From JAPOXR01 sp963662395 (GTDB lineage Bacteria > Pseudomonadota > Alphaproteobacteria > Rhodobacterales > Rhodobacteraceae), in contig OY759511.1 in assembly GCA_963662395.1 (NCBI GenBank), positions 434,001-498,000 of the forward strand: a stretch of DNA of 64,000 nt, written 5' to 3'. Position 1 is the stretch's first letter. Each line of letters begins with the position of its first letter. The position numbers were made by a program, and so were the translations under genes. The notes beneath the pieces are model-generated. The model was not told where the DNA came from. It was given only the letters and a program-made list of their open reading frames with translations, and searched no databases. Positions 9,701 through 17,880 of this stretch are shown here, piece after piece.

Positions 9701-12088
9701 AATCTCGGTCGCTCCGCCTGACTGAACGACGCTGATGCCTGCCACCGGCGGGTCGTCGTCATCGGTGATGGTGCCGGTGCCGGCACCGGCGGTGGTGGCG
9801 ATGGTGGCGTTGGTCGGCGTGCCCAGGGTGACGATGACGGTCTCGTTCTCCTCGTCGAGCGTGTCGCCCCTGACCGGGACGACGATGTCGGTGGTGGTGG
9901 TGCCGGCATTGATGGTCACCGACCCCGAGGCGGTGGCGGTATGGTCGGTGCCGGCGGTGGCGGTGCCGGTGAGGGTGTAGGGCACGGTGACGATCCTGCC
10001 GCTGGCTGCCGACAACGTCACCGGGAAGGTCATGTCGGTGGTGGCCATCGGGTCATCGCCCTCGGTCACCGCCGCCGCGTCGCCGACCGACACCGCGGGC
10101 ACGGGATCATCATCGGTGATGGTGCCGATGGCGGTGCCGTCGGTGAGCACGCCGGGGCTCGGTGCGCTCAGCAGCACCCGGAAGGTCTCGTCCGGCTCGT
10201 CGAGACTGTCCTCGGTGGTGGCCACGGTGATGGTCTCTTCGGTGGCGCCGGCATCGAAGGTCAGAACCTGCGCCGTTGTCTGCCCTGAATAATCGGCCGC
10301 CGAAGCGGGATTTCCTCCGACCGTGTCATCGTTTGCGGTCTGCCAGCTCACCGTTGCCTCCTCGCCGGCGGCGCCAGCCCGGGTGACGGTGAAGGTGATC
10401 GCATCGCCCTCGGCGGCGCCGGCATCGGCGATGGAGAATCTCGATGCCTCGTCATTGTCCGTGACGGTTACCTCAAGAGGGACAATGTCCACATCGTCAT
10501 ATCCGCCGCCGCCGGCCGTGTGCTGGATCATCGCAATCCTCTGGTCACCGGCGTTGTTGCGGTCGTCCTCCACACCGGTGACCGTGACCTCCTGACGCAT
10601 ATTCCAGTTGGCCGTCGTGAAGGTCAGTGTCGCCACATCGGTCGTTGCCGTGGTCGCGTCCGAACTCGACAGCGAGACCGTGACATCGCCGGTCGGCTGC
10701 GAACCGCGCCAGACCTCGTAGGTCCCCTCGGCCCCCTCGGCCACTGTCAGCTCGGCGGGCAGGATGTTCACGACCCGCCCGTCATCATCCGACAGGGTGA
10801 TGGTCGCCACCCTGACCACCAGATTCAGGGTCCCGGCTGTCGCCGTTCCCTGCACCACCACGGTCTCGTCGCCCTCTGCCACCTGATCATCGGTCGGCGT
10901 CAGGGTGAGCGTCACGGTGTTCGAGCCGCTGCGGCTCCCGGCCGGGATCGTTATCACCGCGGTCGATGGCGACCAGGACGACGTGTAATCCGTCCCGCCC
11001 ATCGCCGTGCCGCCGAGATTCAGCGTCACCGTGATCGCCTCATTTTCAACGGCCACATCGGGGTCGAGTTCGGCGCTGACCGTGATCGCCGTTGCTGCAT
11101 TGTCGCCTTCCGACACCGCATTCTCGTCAATGCCGAGCACGACGAAAGGCGCCGTCTCGTCATCGGTGAGCGTCAATTCGGTTCCCGTGACCGCCCGGCC
11201 CGGGCACGCTGCCCGGATCCCGATGATCTTGTCGCCTTCCAGCAGATTGTCGTTGGTCGGTGTGATCGTCACCGTCGCGGTGCCGGAGCGGGCATTCGCC
11301 GGGATGGTCACCGTCGCGCCGCCGCTGCGTGTGTAGTCGGCGGAGGTGGCGATGCCGCCCCAGTCGAGGGCCACCGAAATGGCCCGCGGCAACACGCTGT
11401 CCATGGAATCGCCCAGCTCGGCCGTTACCGTGACCTGCTGTGCCCCGCCATCCTCGGCAACCGATGTCGGGGCTACCGACAGGCGAATTCCGGCGGCGTC
11501 CAGCAAGCGAAGTTCGGCGCCCCTCACGAACGGAGTCATCATCGCACCCCTGGCGCCTTCGATGCGCACCATCTCGACCAGTGCTTCCCTCACCAGATCG
11601 TCCACCGGCGTGAAACGCACTGCCGCACTCCCCTCCGTCATTCCCGCCGGGATGGTCACGCTCGGACTCCCCCCGACAATGTAGTCGGACGAACTCGTCG
11701 AGATGTCGGTGAATGTCAGTGGAATGACCAGGTCGGCGGCAAGCGAGCCCAGGACACTCTGCGCGGTGACGGTCAGCGTCTGCTCGCCAACACCCTCCTG
11801 CAAGGTTTTCGGCGTGACGCGCAGGTCGATCGCATGAGTGCCGCCATATATTCTGTATGGGATGGAGTGTTCCTCTTGCGCCATCGGCAGCGGCGAGGCC
11901 ACACTGCCTGTAACAGTCGACTCATTGCCGTCCTGCCAGCCGGTGAACTTGACTGCACCGGCCGGGATTTCGATCTGTCCGTCGAAGTCATAATCGCCTG
12001 CTTCCACAAAGATATTGCAACTGACGGATTGCGCGACTCTCGTGTCGCAGGTTGCGGTCTTCAATCCGCTGTCGAGAATGACCTCCAC
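6791..12088 (-). CDS. giant Calx-beta repeat surface protein with C-terminal beta-barrel (main part of a frameshifted gene)
   Basis: This 1765-codon frame is the bulk of a protein whose N-terminus lies in another frame upstream (to 13344). It consists of roughly a dozen tandem Calx-beta-like modules. Each has the pattern of an acidic VxEG segment, a GTAxxGTDY-type strand (for example GTATAGTDHTATASG) and a ITDDD/LSDDD-type calcium-binding end. After residue ~1270 comes a helical linker (AAWQARFGRTVAEQAL) and then about 300 residues of alternating amphipathic strands ending GLDVTASW, with the terminal aromatic residue typical of outer-membrane barrels. I infer an autotransporter-like, calcium-binding adhesin on the cell surface. 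The true start is upstream; near 12115 the preceding frame LVANFHFP joins KASEDYWAAEV after a one-base change. Confidence 0.8.
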   Translation of the reverse strand: MEVILDSGLKTATCDTRVAQSVSCNIFVEAGDYDFDGQIEIPAGAVKFTGWQDGNESTVTGSVASPLPMAQEEHSIPYRIYGGTHAIDLRVTPKTLQEGVGEQTLTVTAQSVLGSLAADLVIPLTFTDISTSSSDYIVGGSPSVTIPAGMTEGSAAVRFTPVDDLVREALVEMVRIEGARGAMMTPFVRGAELRLLDAAGIRLSVAPTSVAEDGGAQQVTVTAELGDSMDSVLPRAISVALDWGGIATSADYTRSGGATVTIPANARSGTATVTITPTNDNLLEGDKIIGIRAACPGRAVTGTELTLTDDETAPFVVLGIDENAVSEGDNAATAITVSAELDPDVAVENEAITVTLNLGGTAMGGTDYTSSWSPSTAVITIPAGSRSGSNTVTLTLTPTDDQVAEGDETVVVQGTATAGTLNLVVRVATITLSDDDGRVVNILPAELTVAEGAEGTYEVWRGSQPTGDVTVSLSSSDATTATTDVATLTFTTANWNMRQEVTVTGVEDDRNNAGDQRIAMIQHTAGGGGYDDVDIVPLEVTVTDNDEASRFSIADAGAAEGDAITFTVTRAGAAGEEATVSWQTANDDTVGGNPASAADYSGQTTAQVLTFDAGATEETITVATTEDSLDEPDETFRVLLSAPSPGVLTDGTAIGTITDDDPVPAVSVGDAAAVTEGDDPMATTDMTFPVTLSAASGRIVTVPYTLTGTATAGTDHTATASGSVTINAGTTTTDIVVPVRGDTLDEENETVIVTLGTPTNATIATTAGAGTGTITDDDDPPVAGISVVQSGGATEIVEGGASDSYTIVLDTQPTQDVTVTVTAGSGARINRSGGTAGGTQTLTFSPGGSNLWSSAQTIAVTAPDNDADDAAGRTVSIAHSSSSTDPDYQGLTIAAVDVTVIDDDPTEVTLTTPDTTAEEGSSTDTATITLTLGRGLVQGESLVVPLQFAGGAPGAEFTLACPSPLPTGATCANLATSPQITFTGPASGAGAVSVTLTLSALEDADSMDETVSVSIPASSTGNAPILTAAGLGGGATGSSSGEAIVIADNDEPAVPPGVTVSRQRISVSEAGGRDSYTVVLDAEPAGSVSVGVSAAAGVLLDGPDPETAHTGTEDLHFLVSDWSTPQIVTIRGQDDDLVNSPDRVVTISHVIRSGDGAGYTPSLDIDDVEITLVDDDIPVSMVRVSEGPAITEGDEAVFTLTADPPPAAPMTVNIAVSENSADDQDFVDDEDEGRRRIGIPASGSVEFRVATVDDDLDEADGEVMLRVETGRGYAPEDADRLFRVTVSDDDEMQVTPGTDPMAAWQARFGRTVAEQALAGVAGRIAAPRTSRLQGGIAGHALAFEAAGTGIRPAPTIANPGHAGGLDDRGDAGAPDGSMSLRQALLQSDFTATGEIDSAGGNLAVWGRAASAEFRGSEGGLPLDGTVTTAALGADYLRGDWLVGMSALWSTGEGVHGIAGDEVEASLAAAVPYAAFRVSDRLTAWGALGHGTGTITFGPATEHARTTGLSWSMAAAGARGELLAGARAGGLTVAIFADSLWALTRSAPAPGLPASDTRTTRRRFGLVGGTRLALDDGSHLAPRLELAIRRDGGDAETGQGLEVGLGLGWHDPSRGLALDLSGWKLMLHSADRLQSSGYSAALVHDRDETSKRGLSVSLRQDAGGSGEGGLHALPAPEWENDAGRGTTLSRTAEAAYGLPVLDGRFTGSPHVTIEETGPMRELSLGWRLTPEAAAAPDLSFGLVATRRERGTGRPGHRLGLDVTASW

Positions 12089-13344
12089 TTCGGCTGCCCA
12101 GTAATCCTCGCTGGCCTTGGGAAGTGAAAATTGGCGACAAGCACCCTTGTGCCAATTCTGTGGGTGCCAGGCACGAATCCAGGGACGACAACGGTATCGA
12201 TCTCGAAGTTCGGGTCGGCGCTCGGAAATACAATCAGGCTATGTGCGGGCGCGCTAGCGGTCATATCACTTGGTGATATCTCTGCCGTGTAGGTGACGGC
12301 TTGACGTGTCTTCCCACTGGGTGTTTCCGGCATCCAGCTTATGGACTGGAGTGCCGACTCCGTCATGCCTGTATCGATCATAAACGAGAAGCTGTCTGGA
12401 TCAATCCCCACCGGGTTTCTGCTGCTTTCCGTATAGGTGACGGTGTATTTCTTCGGCACAGGTCTGGCGGGGCGGACAACTTGTACGAGTTTGCATGAAC
12501 GAGTGGTCGTCACTCCAGGATAAAGGGGTTCATTTTGACCTGGACAATCGATGATGAACCCGATGGGCTGATCAGATGTGCCAATGAACAAATTGATGTC
12601 ATCCGCCAAATTCATGCCGGCAACCGATACCTTGGCCGTGAGATTGAACCTCTCTGGCGGTTCTTCAGCGTCGTCATCCACAATCGAGAACGATATTTCG
12701 GCCTGTCCGGATGCAGCACCAGCCGGAATCTCGATGTTTCGCGTACTCCCGCCGGTACCAAAGTCCAGGTCGTCGGCTGTAGCCCCCCCACTTACGTTGG
12801 TTTCTATCGCAGCCGCGACCGTTATGTCCTCCTCAAATGTTGTTCCACCCTTCAGCAAAATTTCGAGATCGATGACAAGTGAATCACCTTCTGAATACGT
12901 TGCCCCCCCATGAATTATAAAACGATGCAGCGGCTCCCGCTGATGCACGTGCCATGCCTGAAGCTCAAATTCGGGTGCATCGTCATTGTCGGCAAGCGGG
13001 ACATGCACGGCGATGATGGTCACGTTCGTGGCCGTGCCCCCGATGCTGATTGTCTCGTCTCCTTCGAAGAAGACATCGTCAACGGGATTGAGAGTCACGT
13101 CGGCGGTGCCCGTGGTCTGCCCGGGCGTGATGGTGATGTCGGGCAGTGTGCCGACCACCGCGTAATCTGTGGTTCTGGCGGTGCCGGCGAGGGTGAGATC
13201 CACCACCGTATCGACCAACCGGGCGGCCGACAGCGTGGCAGTGACGGTGACGGTTGTCTGGCCCTCGCCTTCGGCAAACTCGGTCATTGCCGGGACGGTC
13301 AGGGTGACGGTGGGGGTTTGCGCCTGCGCCGCCGGGGCAGACAT
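12061..13344 (-). CDS. N-terminal part of the frameshifted Calx-beta surface protein
   Basis: Codes for SAPAAQAQTPTVTLTVPAM, Calx-beta modules (GTARTTDYAVVG, FEGDETISIGG, DDDAEEPPERF) and a cysteine-containing region, then loses frame near 12115 and ends at 12061 after an artefactual tail. The hydrophobic signal-peptide core VAWLFILM followed by an APAAQA cleavage-like site extends upstream of ATG 13344 to about 13368. The natural start must therefore be further upstream. That region is a run of 11 G (13365-13375), and no start codon is available upstream in the same frame before a stop. A good ribosome site (GGGAGA) and ATG at 13447 lie in a frame that would join the signal peptide only if the run had 10 G. 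The gene is thus either phase-variable and switched off here, or affected by an indel error. Confidence 0.75.
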   Translation of the reverse strand: MSAPAAQAQTPTVTLTVPAMTEFAEGEGQTTVTVTATLSAARLVDTVVDLTLAGTARTTDYAVVGTLPDITITPGQTTGTADVTLNPVDDVFFEGDETISIGGTATNVTIIAVHVPLADNDDAPEFELQAWHVHQREPLHRFIIHGGATYSEGDSLVIDLEILLKGGTTFEEDITVAAAIETNVSGGATADDLDFGTGGSTRNIEIPAGAASGQAEISFSIVDDDAEEPPERFNLTAKVSVAGMNLADDINLFIGTSDQPIGFIIDCPGQNEPLYPGVTTTRSCKLVQVVRPARPVPKKYTVTYTESSRNPVGIDPDSFSFMIDTGMTESALQSISWMPETPSGKTRQAVTYTAEISPSDMTASAPAHSLIVFPSADPNFEIDTVVVPGFVPGTHRIGTRVLVANFHFPRPARITGQPKWRSFSTAD

Positions 13345-13364
13345 CAGGATGAACAGCCACGCTA

Positions 13365-13375
13365 CCCCCCCCCCC
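13365..13375 (-). repeat. poly-G tract (11 G on the minus strand) in the signal-peptide region
   Basis: Eleven consecutive C on the plus strand, read as G on the coding strand of the Calx-beta gene, immediately before the VAWLFILM core. With 11 G the frame from ATG 13447 reads through GGGGSVAV out of frame; with 10 (or 13) G it would read GGG-VAWLFILM in frame. This is the classic arrangement of slipped-strand phase variation. Confidence 0.75.
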
Positions 13376-13704
13376 GGAGGATATGTCCGGCAAGGGAGAG
13401 ACCTGACTTCGGGGGCCGCCGGTTGCCGCCGGCCGGGAAGACATCATGGCGCTCTCCCGACCTGGTCCGGGCGCCGGCAGGCGCAAATCCGCCGGTGGGA
13501 GATACGGCCTGCCGCGATGCCGGCACCCGGCCCGTCGCGGATGCGCCAGGCGGAGATGATGCATGCAGGCGGAGTCGCCTCCAGAGATTCCCGATCATGG
13601 CAGACGGACCGGTACGGGCCTGGCCGCCCGCTGATTCGGACATTCCAGATGAGTTGCCAGGCAGTCGCCAGGCCGCACACAAATCTACCATTTCGACGCT
13701 GACT

Positions 13705-13716
13705 CCCCCCCCCCCC
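13705..13716. repeat. 12-bp poly-C/poly-G tract upstream of the Calx-beta gene
   Basis: Twelve consecutive C on the plus strand, about 340 bp upstream of the 11-bp tract. Both tracts are followed by GGAGG on the plus strand. It may sit in the promoter or leader region of the surface-protein gene; nothing else explains it. Confidence 0.6.
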
Positions 13717-15035
13717 GGAGGCTCCACAAGGAGGAAACTGCTATCGGTTTTGCTTGCGTCAGGTCAAGCAGTTCCACCTGTTCGGGATGGAAATTCCAGC
13801 CATCCGCTCATCTCCCGATCTTCGGGTGTTTCCGGTTCCAGGTCGGGGGTTTGCATGGCCGGCACATCATGCAAGCGGTGCAATGCGGAGGGCGGCCGGG
13901 GAGTTCGCCGGTGGCGATGATCCGGAGGAACTCGTCCCGGTCGCGCAGAATTCTTACGTGCAGCACCTGCCCTGCATTGTCGGTGGCCGGATTGAGCCGG
14001 CCGACCCTCAATTCGGGATGATGGCTGCCGCCGCGGGAATCGTTGGCCGACTTCCGGGATCAATGGTCAGCTTCAGTCCCGGCCCGGCCCCGGATATCCT
14101 GCCTCCGGTCATCCGGGAGTGCTCGTGGGCGGCCGGGGATGGTGGTTGCCGGACAGGAGGGACGGTGGAAGACAATCAATGGGGAGAGAGCAGAATCCTC
14201 CCGGGAACATTGCTTGCCGCCGGCATTCCGCGCCTCGATCTCGTCACCGACAGACAGGATGAGGGCGGTGCGGCTGGTCATGCACCTGGCCTCGATGCGG
14301 CGGATTTCGAACCGTCCTCCCGGGTGAACATCGGGCCCGGCCGGCATTGCTCGTGACGGGTTTGGTCCTGGATTGTCTCCGACACCCGTGACACTCGTCA
14401 AGGCAGTGCCGGAGAGCAACCTCACAACACCGGGAATGCGGGACTTGCACCCGATTCGTGACATGAGGCTTGACATCAAGATATTTCCGAGTAGTTGACT
14501 CAGGTTTGTTCCATGCTGTCAGACTGCCCGGTGCAATGAGAATTCGACAGATCTGCCCGCTGACATTTCCGTCGCCGGTGCCGCAGTATCCGGATTCTGC
14601 CGTGACTGCCGACATGGCCCGCCCCGCGAGCGACGGCGAGACCGATCGGAACGGGGTTGTTGCTTCCTGCATGTGCGGCCTGGCGGCGGTGAATTCCCGT
14701 TATTCCGGTTGCCCGGACGGCGACAGGGATTGCGCCGGACTGCCCGGGGAGTTGCAGGTTGCCTGACACGGCCAGGACAGGTGACGAGTTCGGATCGATG
14801 TCGGCAGTGCCGGCATTGCCTGCCATGCCGGAACGTCCGAAGCCGTCGGGCAGATGTCCCGGTTCAGGCTGTCGCCCGGGGCCCGAGGCCGGTCCGCACC
14901 AGTCGATCTCGACTGCCCTTCACGCGGCCACTCCCCGATCTTGTCGGCACCCGGGGCGGTTCACGAGGATGGTCTCGACCTGTTGCTGCCCGGCGCATGC
15001 AAAGGGGTAGCGGCAAGGATCATGGTCCAGGCAGG
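13717..15035. other. about 1.3 kb without a supported gene
   Basis: Open frames exist on both strands but none has convincing composition. The least unlikely is a minus-strand stretch at 13808-14011 (NPATDNAGQVLHVRILRD) that breaks after about 65 residues and may be a relic. The plus-strand frame leading into the permease at 15036 has an arginine-rich, non-protein-like translation. I see no RNA gene or mobile-element signature. Confidence 0.45.
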
Positions 15036-16673
15036 ATGGAAATGATCGGGTCAAGACCGGTCCGGGCTCACGAGGCAGCCGCATTGCTGGTTGCAGCAGT
15101 GGTGGTGCTGCCGACCGCCATTGTTGCCGGCTCGCTGTTCCTGACCGGCAGCGGCGAGACCTGGAGCCATTTGCGGCAGACGGTTCTCGCCGATTATGTC
15201 TTCAACTCGGCGATCCTGGTTTGCGGCGTCGTTGCGCTGGCATGCTTCCTGGGAATTCCGGCCGCCTGGTTTACCTCGATGTGCGATTTCCCGCTCCGGC
15301 GGGTCTTTGTCTGGCTGCTGCCACTGCCGCTGGCCATGCCGGCCTACATCGTCGCCTACACCTATACCGGATTGCTCGACTATTCGGGCCCGGTGCAATC
15401 AACGTTCCGAAATGCCTTCGGCTGGAGACGGGACGAGTACTGGTTCTTCGAAATCAGGTCGCTTGGCGGTGCGGCGGCCATGATCGGCTTCGTTCTCTAC
15501 CCCTATGTGTATCTCCTGTGCCGGACATCCTTCCTGGAGCGTTCGATGAAGACGGTGGAGGTCGGCAGGACTCTGGGCAACAACGTGCCGCGGAGCTTCC
15601 TGCGTCTTTCCCTCCCGCTGGCCAGGCCGGCCATTGCCGCCGGCGCGGCGCTGGTCGCCATGGAAACTCTCGCCGATTACGGAACCGTGTTCCATTTCGG
15701 TGTGAACACCTTCACGACCGGGATCTTCAAGGTCTTCTACGGGCTCGACGACTCGATCGCTGCCCTGCAATTGTCAGCCATGCTCCTGGGTGCGATTGCA
15801 TTGCTGCTGACCTGCGAGAGGCTGGCCCGGAACCGGGCGCGCTACGATGCAACGATCGGCAACTTCCCGACCAGCAGATTGCCGCTCTCGAGACGGTCCA
15901 CGGCCCTGGCGTGGTTGTTCTGCGGCCTGCCGGTTCTTCTCGGCTTCCTGCTGCCGGTCTCGATCCTGGTGAAATGGGCGGTGCTCGATAACGGGTGGAA
16001 CCTGATCGACCATGCCGCCGATGCCTGGAACTCGCTTCTCCTTGCCTTCCTGGCGGCAGCGATATCGGTATCACTGGCAATGGTGCTGGGCTATGCCGGC
16101 AGGGCAAGTCACCGGAAGTCCGTGCGGATGGCGGTGAGCCTGTCCAGCCTCGGCTACGCAATTCCGGGGACCATCATTGCCGTTGGACTCCTCGGTCCGC
16201 TGGTCTGGCTGGATCACCGGTTGATCGGATTGGCCAGGGACACATTCTTGGTGGATATCGGGCTGGTCTTGTCCGGAAGCATTGCCGCCCTGCTCTATGC
16301 CTACACCGTCCGGTTCATGGCCGTTTCGTTCGGAGCGGTCACTGCCGGCATGGAGAAGATCAAGCCGAGTCTCGACTACTCGGCCCGCTCCCTCGGGAAA
16401 AGGCCGCACCAGGTGTTGATGACGGTGCATCTGCCGCTCCTGAAAGGCACCCTGCTTACCGCGTTGCTCATCGTGTTCCTGGATGTTCTCAAGGAGTTGC
16501 CTGCGACGCTGATCCTGCGGCCTTTCAACTTCAATACCCTCGCCGTCCGGGCCTATGAACTGGCTTCGGACGAAAGGCTGACCGATGCAGCGACCCCCTC
16601 CATCATGATTGTACTGATCGGGATCATTCCGGTCGTCATCCTGAACCGGATCACCGGAAGGGCACACTCATGA
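15036..16673 (+). CDS. iron(III)-type ABC transporter permease (FbpB-like, two fused modules)
   Basis: A 545-residue inner-membrane permease with about twelve hydrophobic segments in two halves. Each half has a binding-protein-dependent transport loop (EVGRTLGNNVPRSFLRLSLPLARPAI in the first half, ARSLGKRPHQVLMTVHLPLLKG in the second). This fused layout is typical of FbpB/HitB/SfuB, which move ferric iron or related anions delivered by a periplasmic protein. ATG 15036 is preceded by a purine-rich stretch; ATG 15042 is a possible alternative. No binding protein or ATPase gene is adjacent on either side, so partners must be encoded elsewhere or have been lost. It converges with the minus-strand amidohydrolase at 16704. 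Confidence 0.85.
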   Translation: MEMIGSRPVRAHEAAALLVAAVVVLPTAIVAGSLFLTGSGETWSHLRQTVLADYVFNSAILVCGVVALACFLGIPAAWFTSMCDFPLRRVFVWLLPLPLAMPAYIVAYTYTGLLDYSGPVQSTFRNAFGWRRDEYWFFEIRSLGGAAAMIGFVLYPYVYLLCRTSFLERSMKTVEVGRTLGNNVPRSFLRLSLPLARPAIAAGAALVAMETLADYGTVFHFGVNTFTTGIFKVFYGLDDSIAALQLSAMLLGAIALLLTCERLARNRARYDATIGNFPTSRLPLSRRSTALAWLFCGLPVLLGFLLPVSILVKWAVLDNGWNLIDHAADAWNSLLLAFLAAAISVSLAMVLGYAGRASHRKSVRMAVSLSSLGYAIPGTIIAVGLLGPLVWLDHRLIGLARDTFLVDIGLVLSGSIAALLYAYTVRFMAVSFGAVTAGMEKIKPSLDYSARSLGKRPHQVLMTVHLPLLKGTLLTALLIVFLDVLKELPATLILRPFNFNTLAVRAYELASDERLTDAATPSIMIVLIGIIPVVILNRITGRAHS

Positions 16674-16703
16674 TGCCCTTCCCGCAATCCGCGGCTCCCT
16701 GCG

Positions 16704-17870
16704 TCAGTTGGCCGCCAGCCTCGATTCGGCAATCTCCACCCACCAGGAGCAGCCCGGCAGGATCGCCTCGTCGTTGAAGTCGTAATCCGGGTGGTGAAGC
16801 GGGGCCGTATCCCCGTTCCCGGTGACGATATAGGCGCCTGGCCGCTTGTTCAGCATGAAGGAAAAATCCTCGGCCCCCATGACGATCCCGGCATTGGTAT
16901 CGACTGCGCCGGATACCCGGCTCGCCGCATCGGCTGCATGGCCGGTCTCCCTCTTGCAGTTGACGGTAACCGGATAGCCGTCTTCGAAGGCCATTTCCGC
17001 CCGGGCTCCGAAGGCTGCCGCCGTGGAGCCGGATACCAGCTCGATTCTCCTCCTGATGTCCGACCGGACATCCTTGTCGAGTGTCCTGACAGTGCCCCGA
17101 AGCTCCACACGCCCGGGAATCACGTTGTATGCCTCGGACTCGGTGCGAAACGAGGTGATGGACAGCACCGCCGATTTCAGCGGATGAACATTCCTCGAGA
17201 CAATGGTCTGCAATGCCACCACGATATGGCTGGCCACCAGCGTGGTGTCGATCACCTTTTCCGGCCTGGCGGCGTGACCGCCGAGCCCTTCGACCCTGAT
17301 GGTGATGGTATCGGCGGCGGCGAAGAACGGGCCTGACCGGATGGCAAACTCGCCCACCGACAGCCCGGGCATGTTGTGCATTCCATACACCTCATGCACG
17401 TTGAACCTCTCCATCATGCCGTCTTCGACCATTTCACGGCCACCGCCGCCGCCCTCCTCTGCCGGCTGGAAGATCACCGCGACCGAACCATCGAAATTGC
17501 GGGTCTCGGCAAGATACCTGGCTGCGCCGAGCAGCATCGATGTATGTCCGTCATGACCGCAGGCATGCATCCTGCCTGCCACCTGCGATGCATGTTCGAC
17601 ATCCGATGTCTCGTGGATGGGAAGCGCGTCCATATCCGCTCTCAGACCCACGACCCGGCCTGATTTCCGTACTCTTCCGTGAATGAGCCCGACCACCCCG
17701 GTTCGTCCGATGCCGGTCACGACCTCGTCGCAACCGAATTGGCGAAGCAGGTCCGCCACGAATGCCGATGTCCGATGCGTATCGAACAGCAATTCCGGAT
17801 GCCGGTGCAAATCGCGCCGCCAGCCGGCAATCTCGTCATGCCATTCCGAAAACCGGTTTCGTATCGCCAT
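16704..17870 (-). CDS. M20 family amidohydrolase (hippurate hydrolase/aminoacylase type)
   Basis: A 388-residue HipO-like metallohydrolase that removes acyl groups from N-acyl amino acids or related amides. The metal-binding segments are LRADMDALPI, MHACGHDGHTSMLLG and QPAEEGGGGGREM. Further downstream are the dimerisation insert (GLGGHAARPEKVIDTT) and a C-terminal GAEDFSFML. ATG 17870 follows a good ribosome site (GAGGTGAGGG). It lies 10 bp after the argE-like gene on the same strand, so the two M20 enzymes form an operon. The exact substrate cannot be told from sequence. Confidence 0.88.
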   Translation of the reverse strand: MAIRNRFSEWHDEIAGWRRDLHRHPELLFDTHRTSAFVADLLRQFGCDEVVTGIGRTGVVGLIHGRVRKSGRVVGLRADMDALPIHETSDVEHASQVAGRMHACGHDGHTSMLLGAARYLAETRNFDGSVAVIFQPAEEGGGGGREMVEDGMMERFNVHEVYGMHNMPGLSVGEFAIRSGPFFAAADTITIRVEGLGGHAARPEKVIDTTLVASHIVVALQTIVSRNVHPLKSAVLSITSFRTESEAYNVIPGRVELRGTVRTLDKDVRSDIRRRIELVSGSTAAAFGARAEMAFEDGYPVTVNCKRETGHAADAASRVSGAVDTNAGIVMGAEDFSFMLNKRPGAYIVTGNGDTAPLHHPDYDFNDEAILPGCSWWVEIAESRLAAN

Positions 17871-17880
17871 GTGCCTGCCC

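Noticed and set aside
6962..12127. Very long plus-strand open frames (827 codons from 6962 and 535 codons from 10520) opposite the Calx-beta gene
   Set aside because: They are antisense to a clear repeat protein, have His/Arg/Gly-rich translations and no family motif. The codon bias of the real gene removes stops on the other strand.
13754..14356. 200-codon plus-strand frame in the gene-poor stretch
   Set aside because: No motif, no ribosome site and unlikely composition; competing frames exist on the other strand.
14673..15035. N-terminal extension of the iron permease frame back to 14673
   Set aside because: The extra 121 residues are Arg/Pro-rich and hydrophilic with no match to FbpB proteins; the hydrophobic start of the permease follows ATG 15036.
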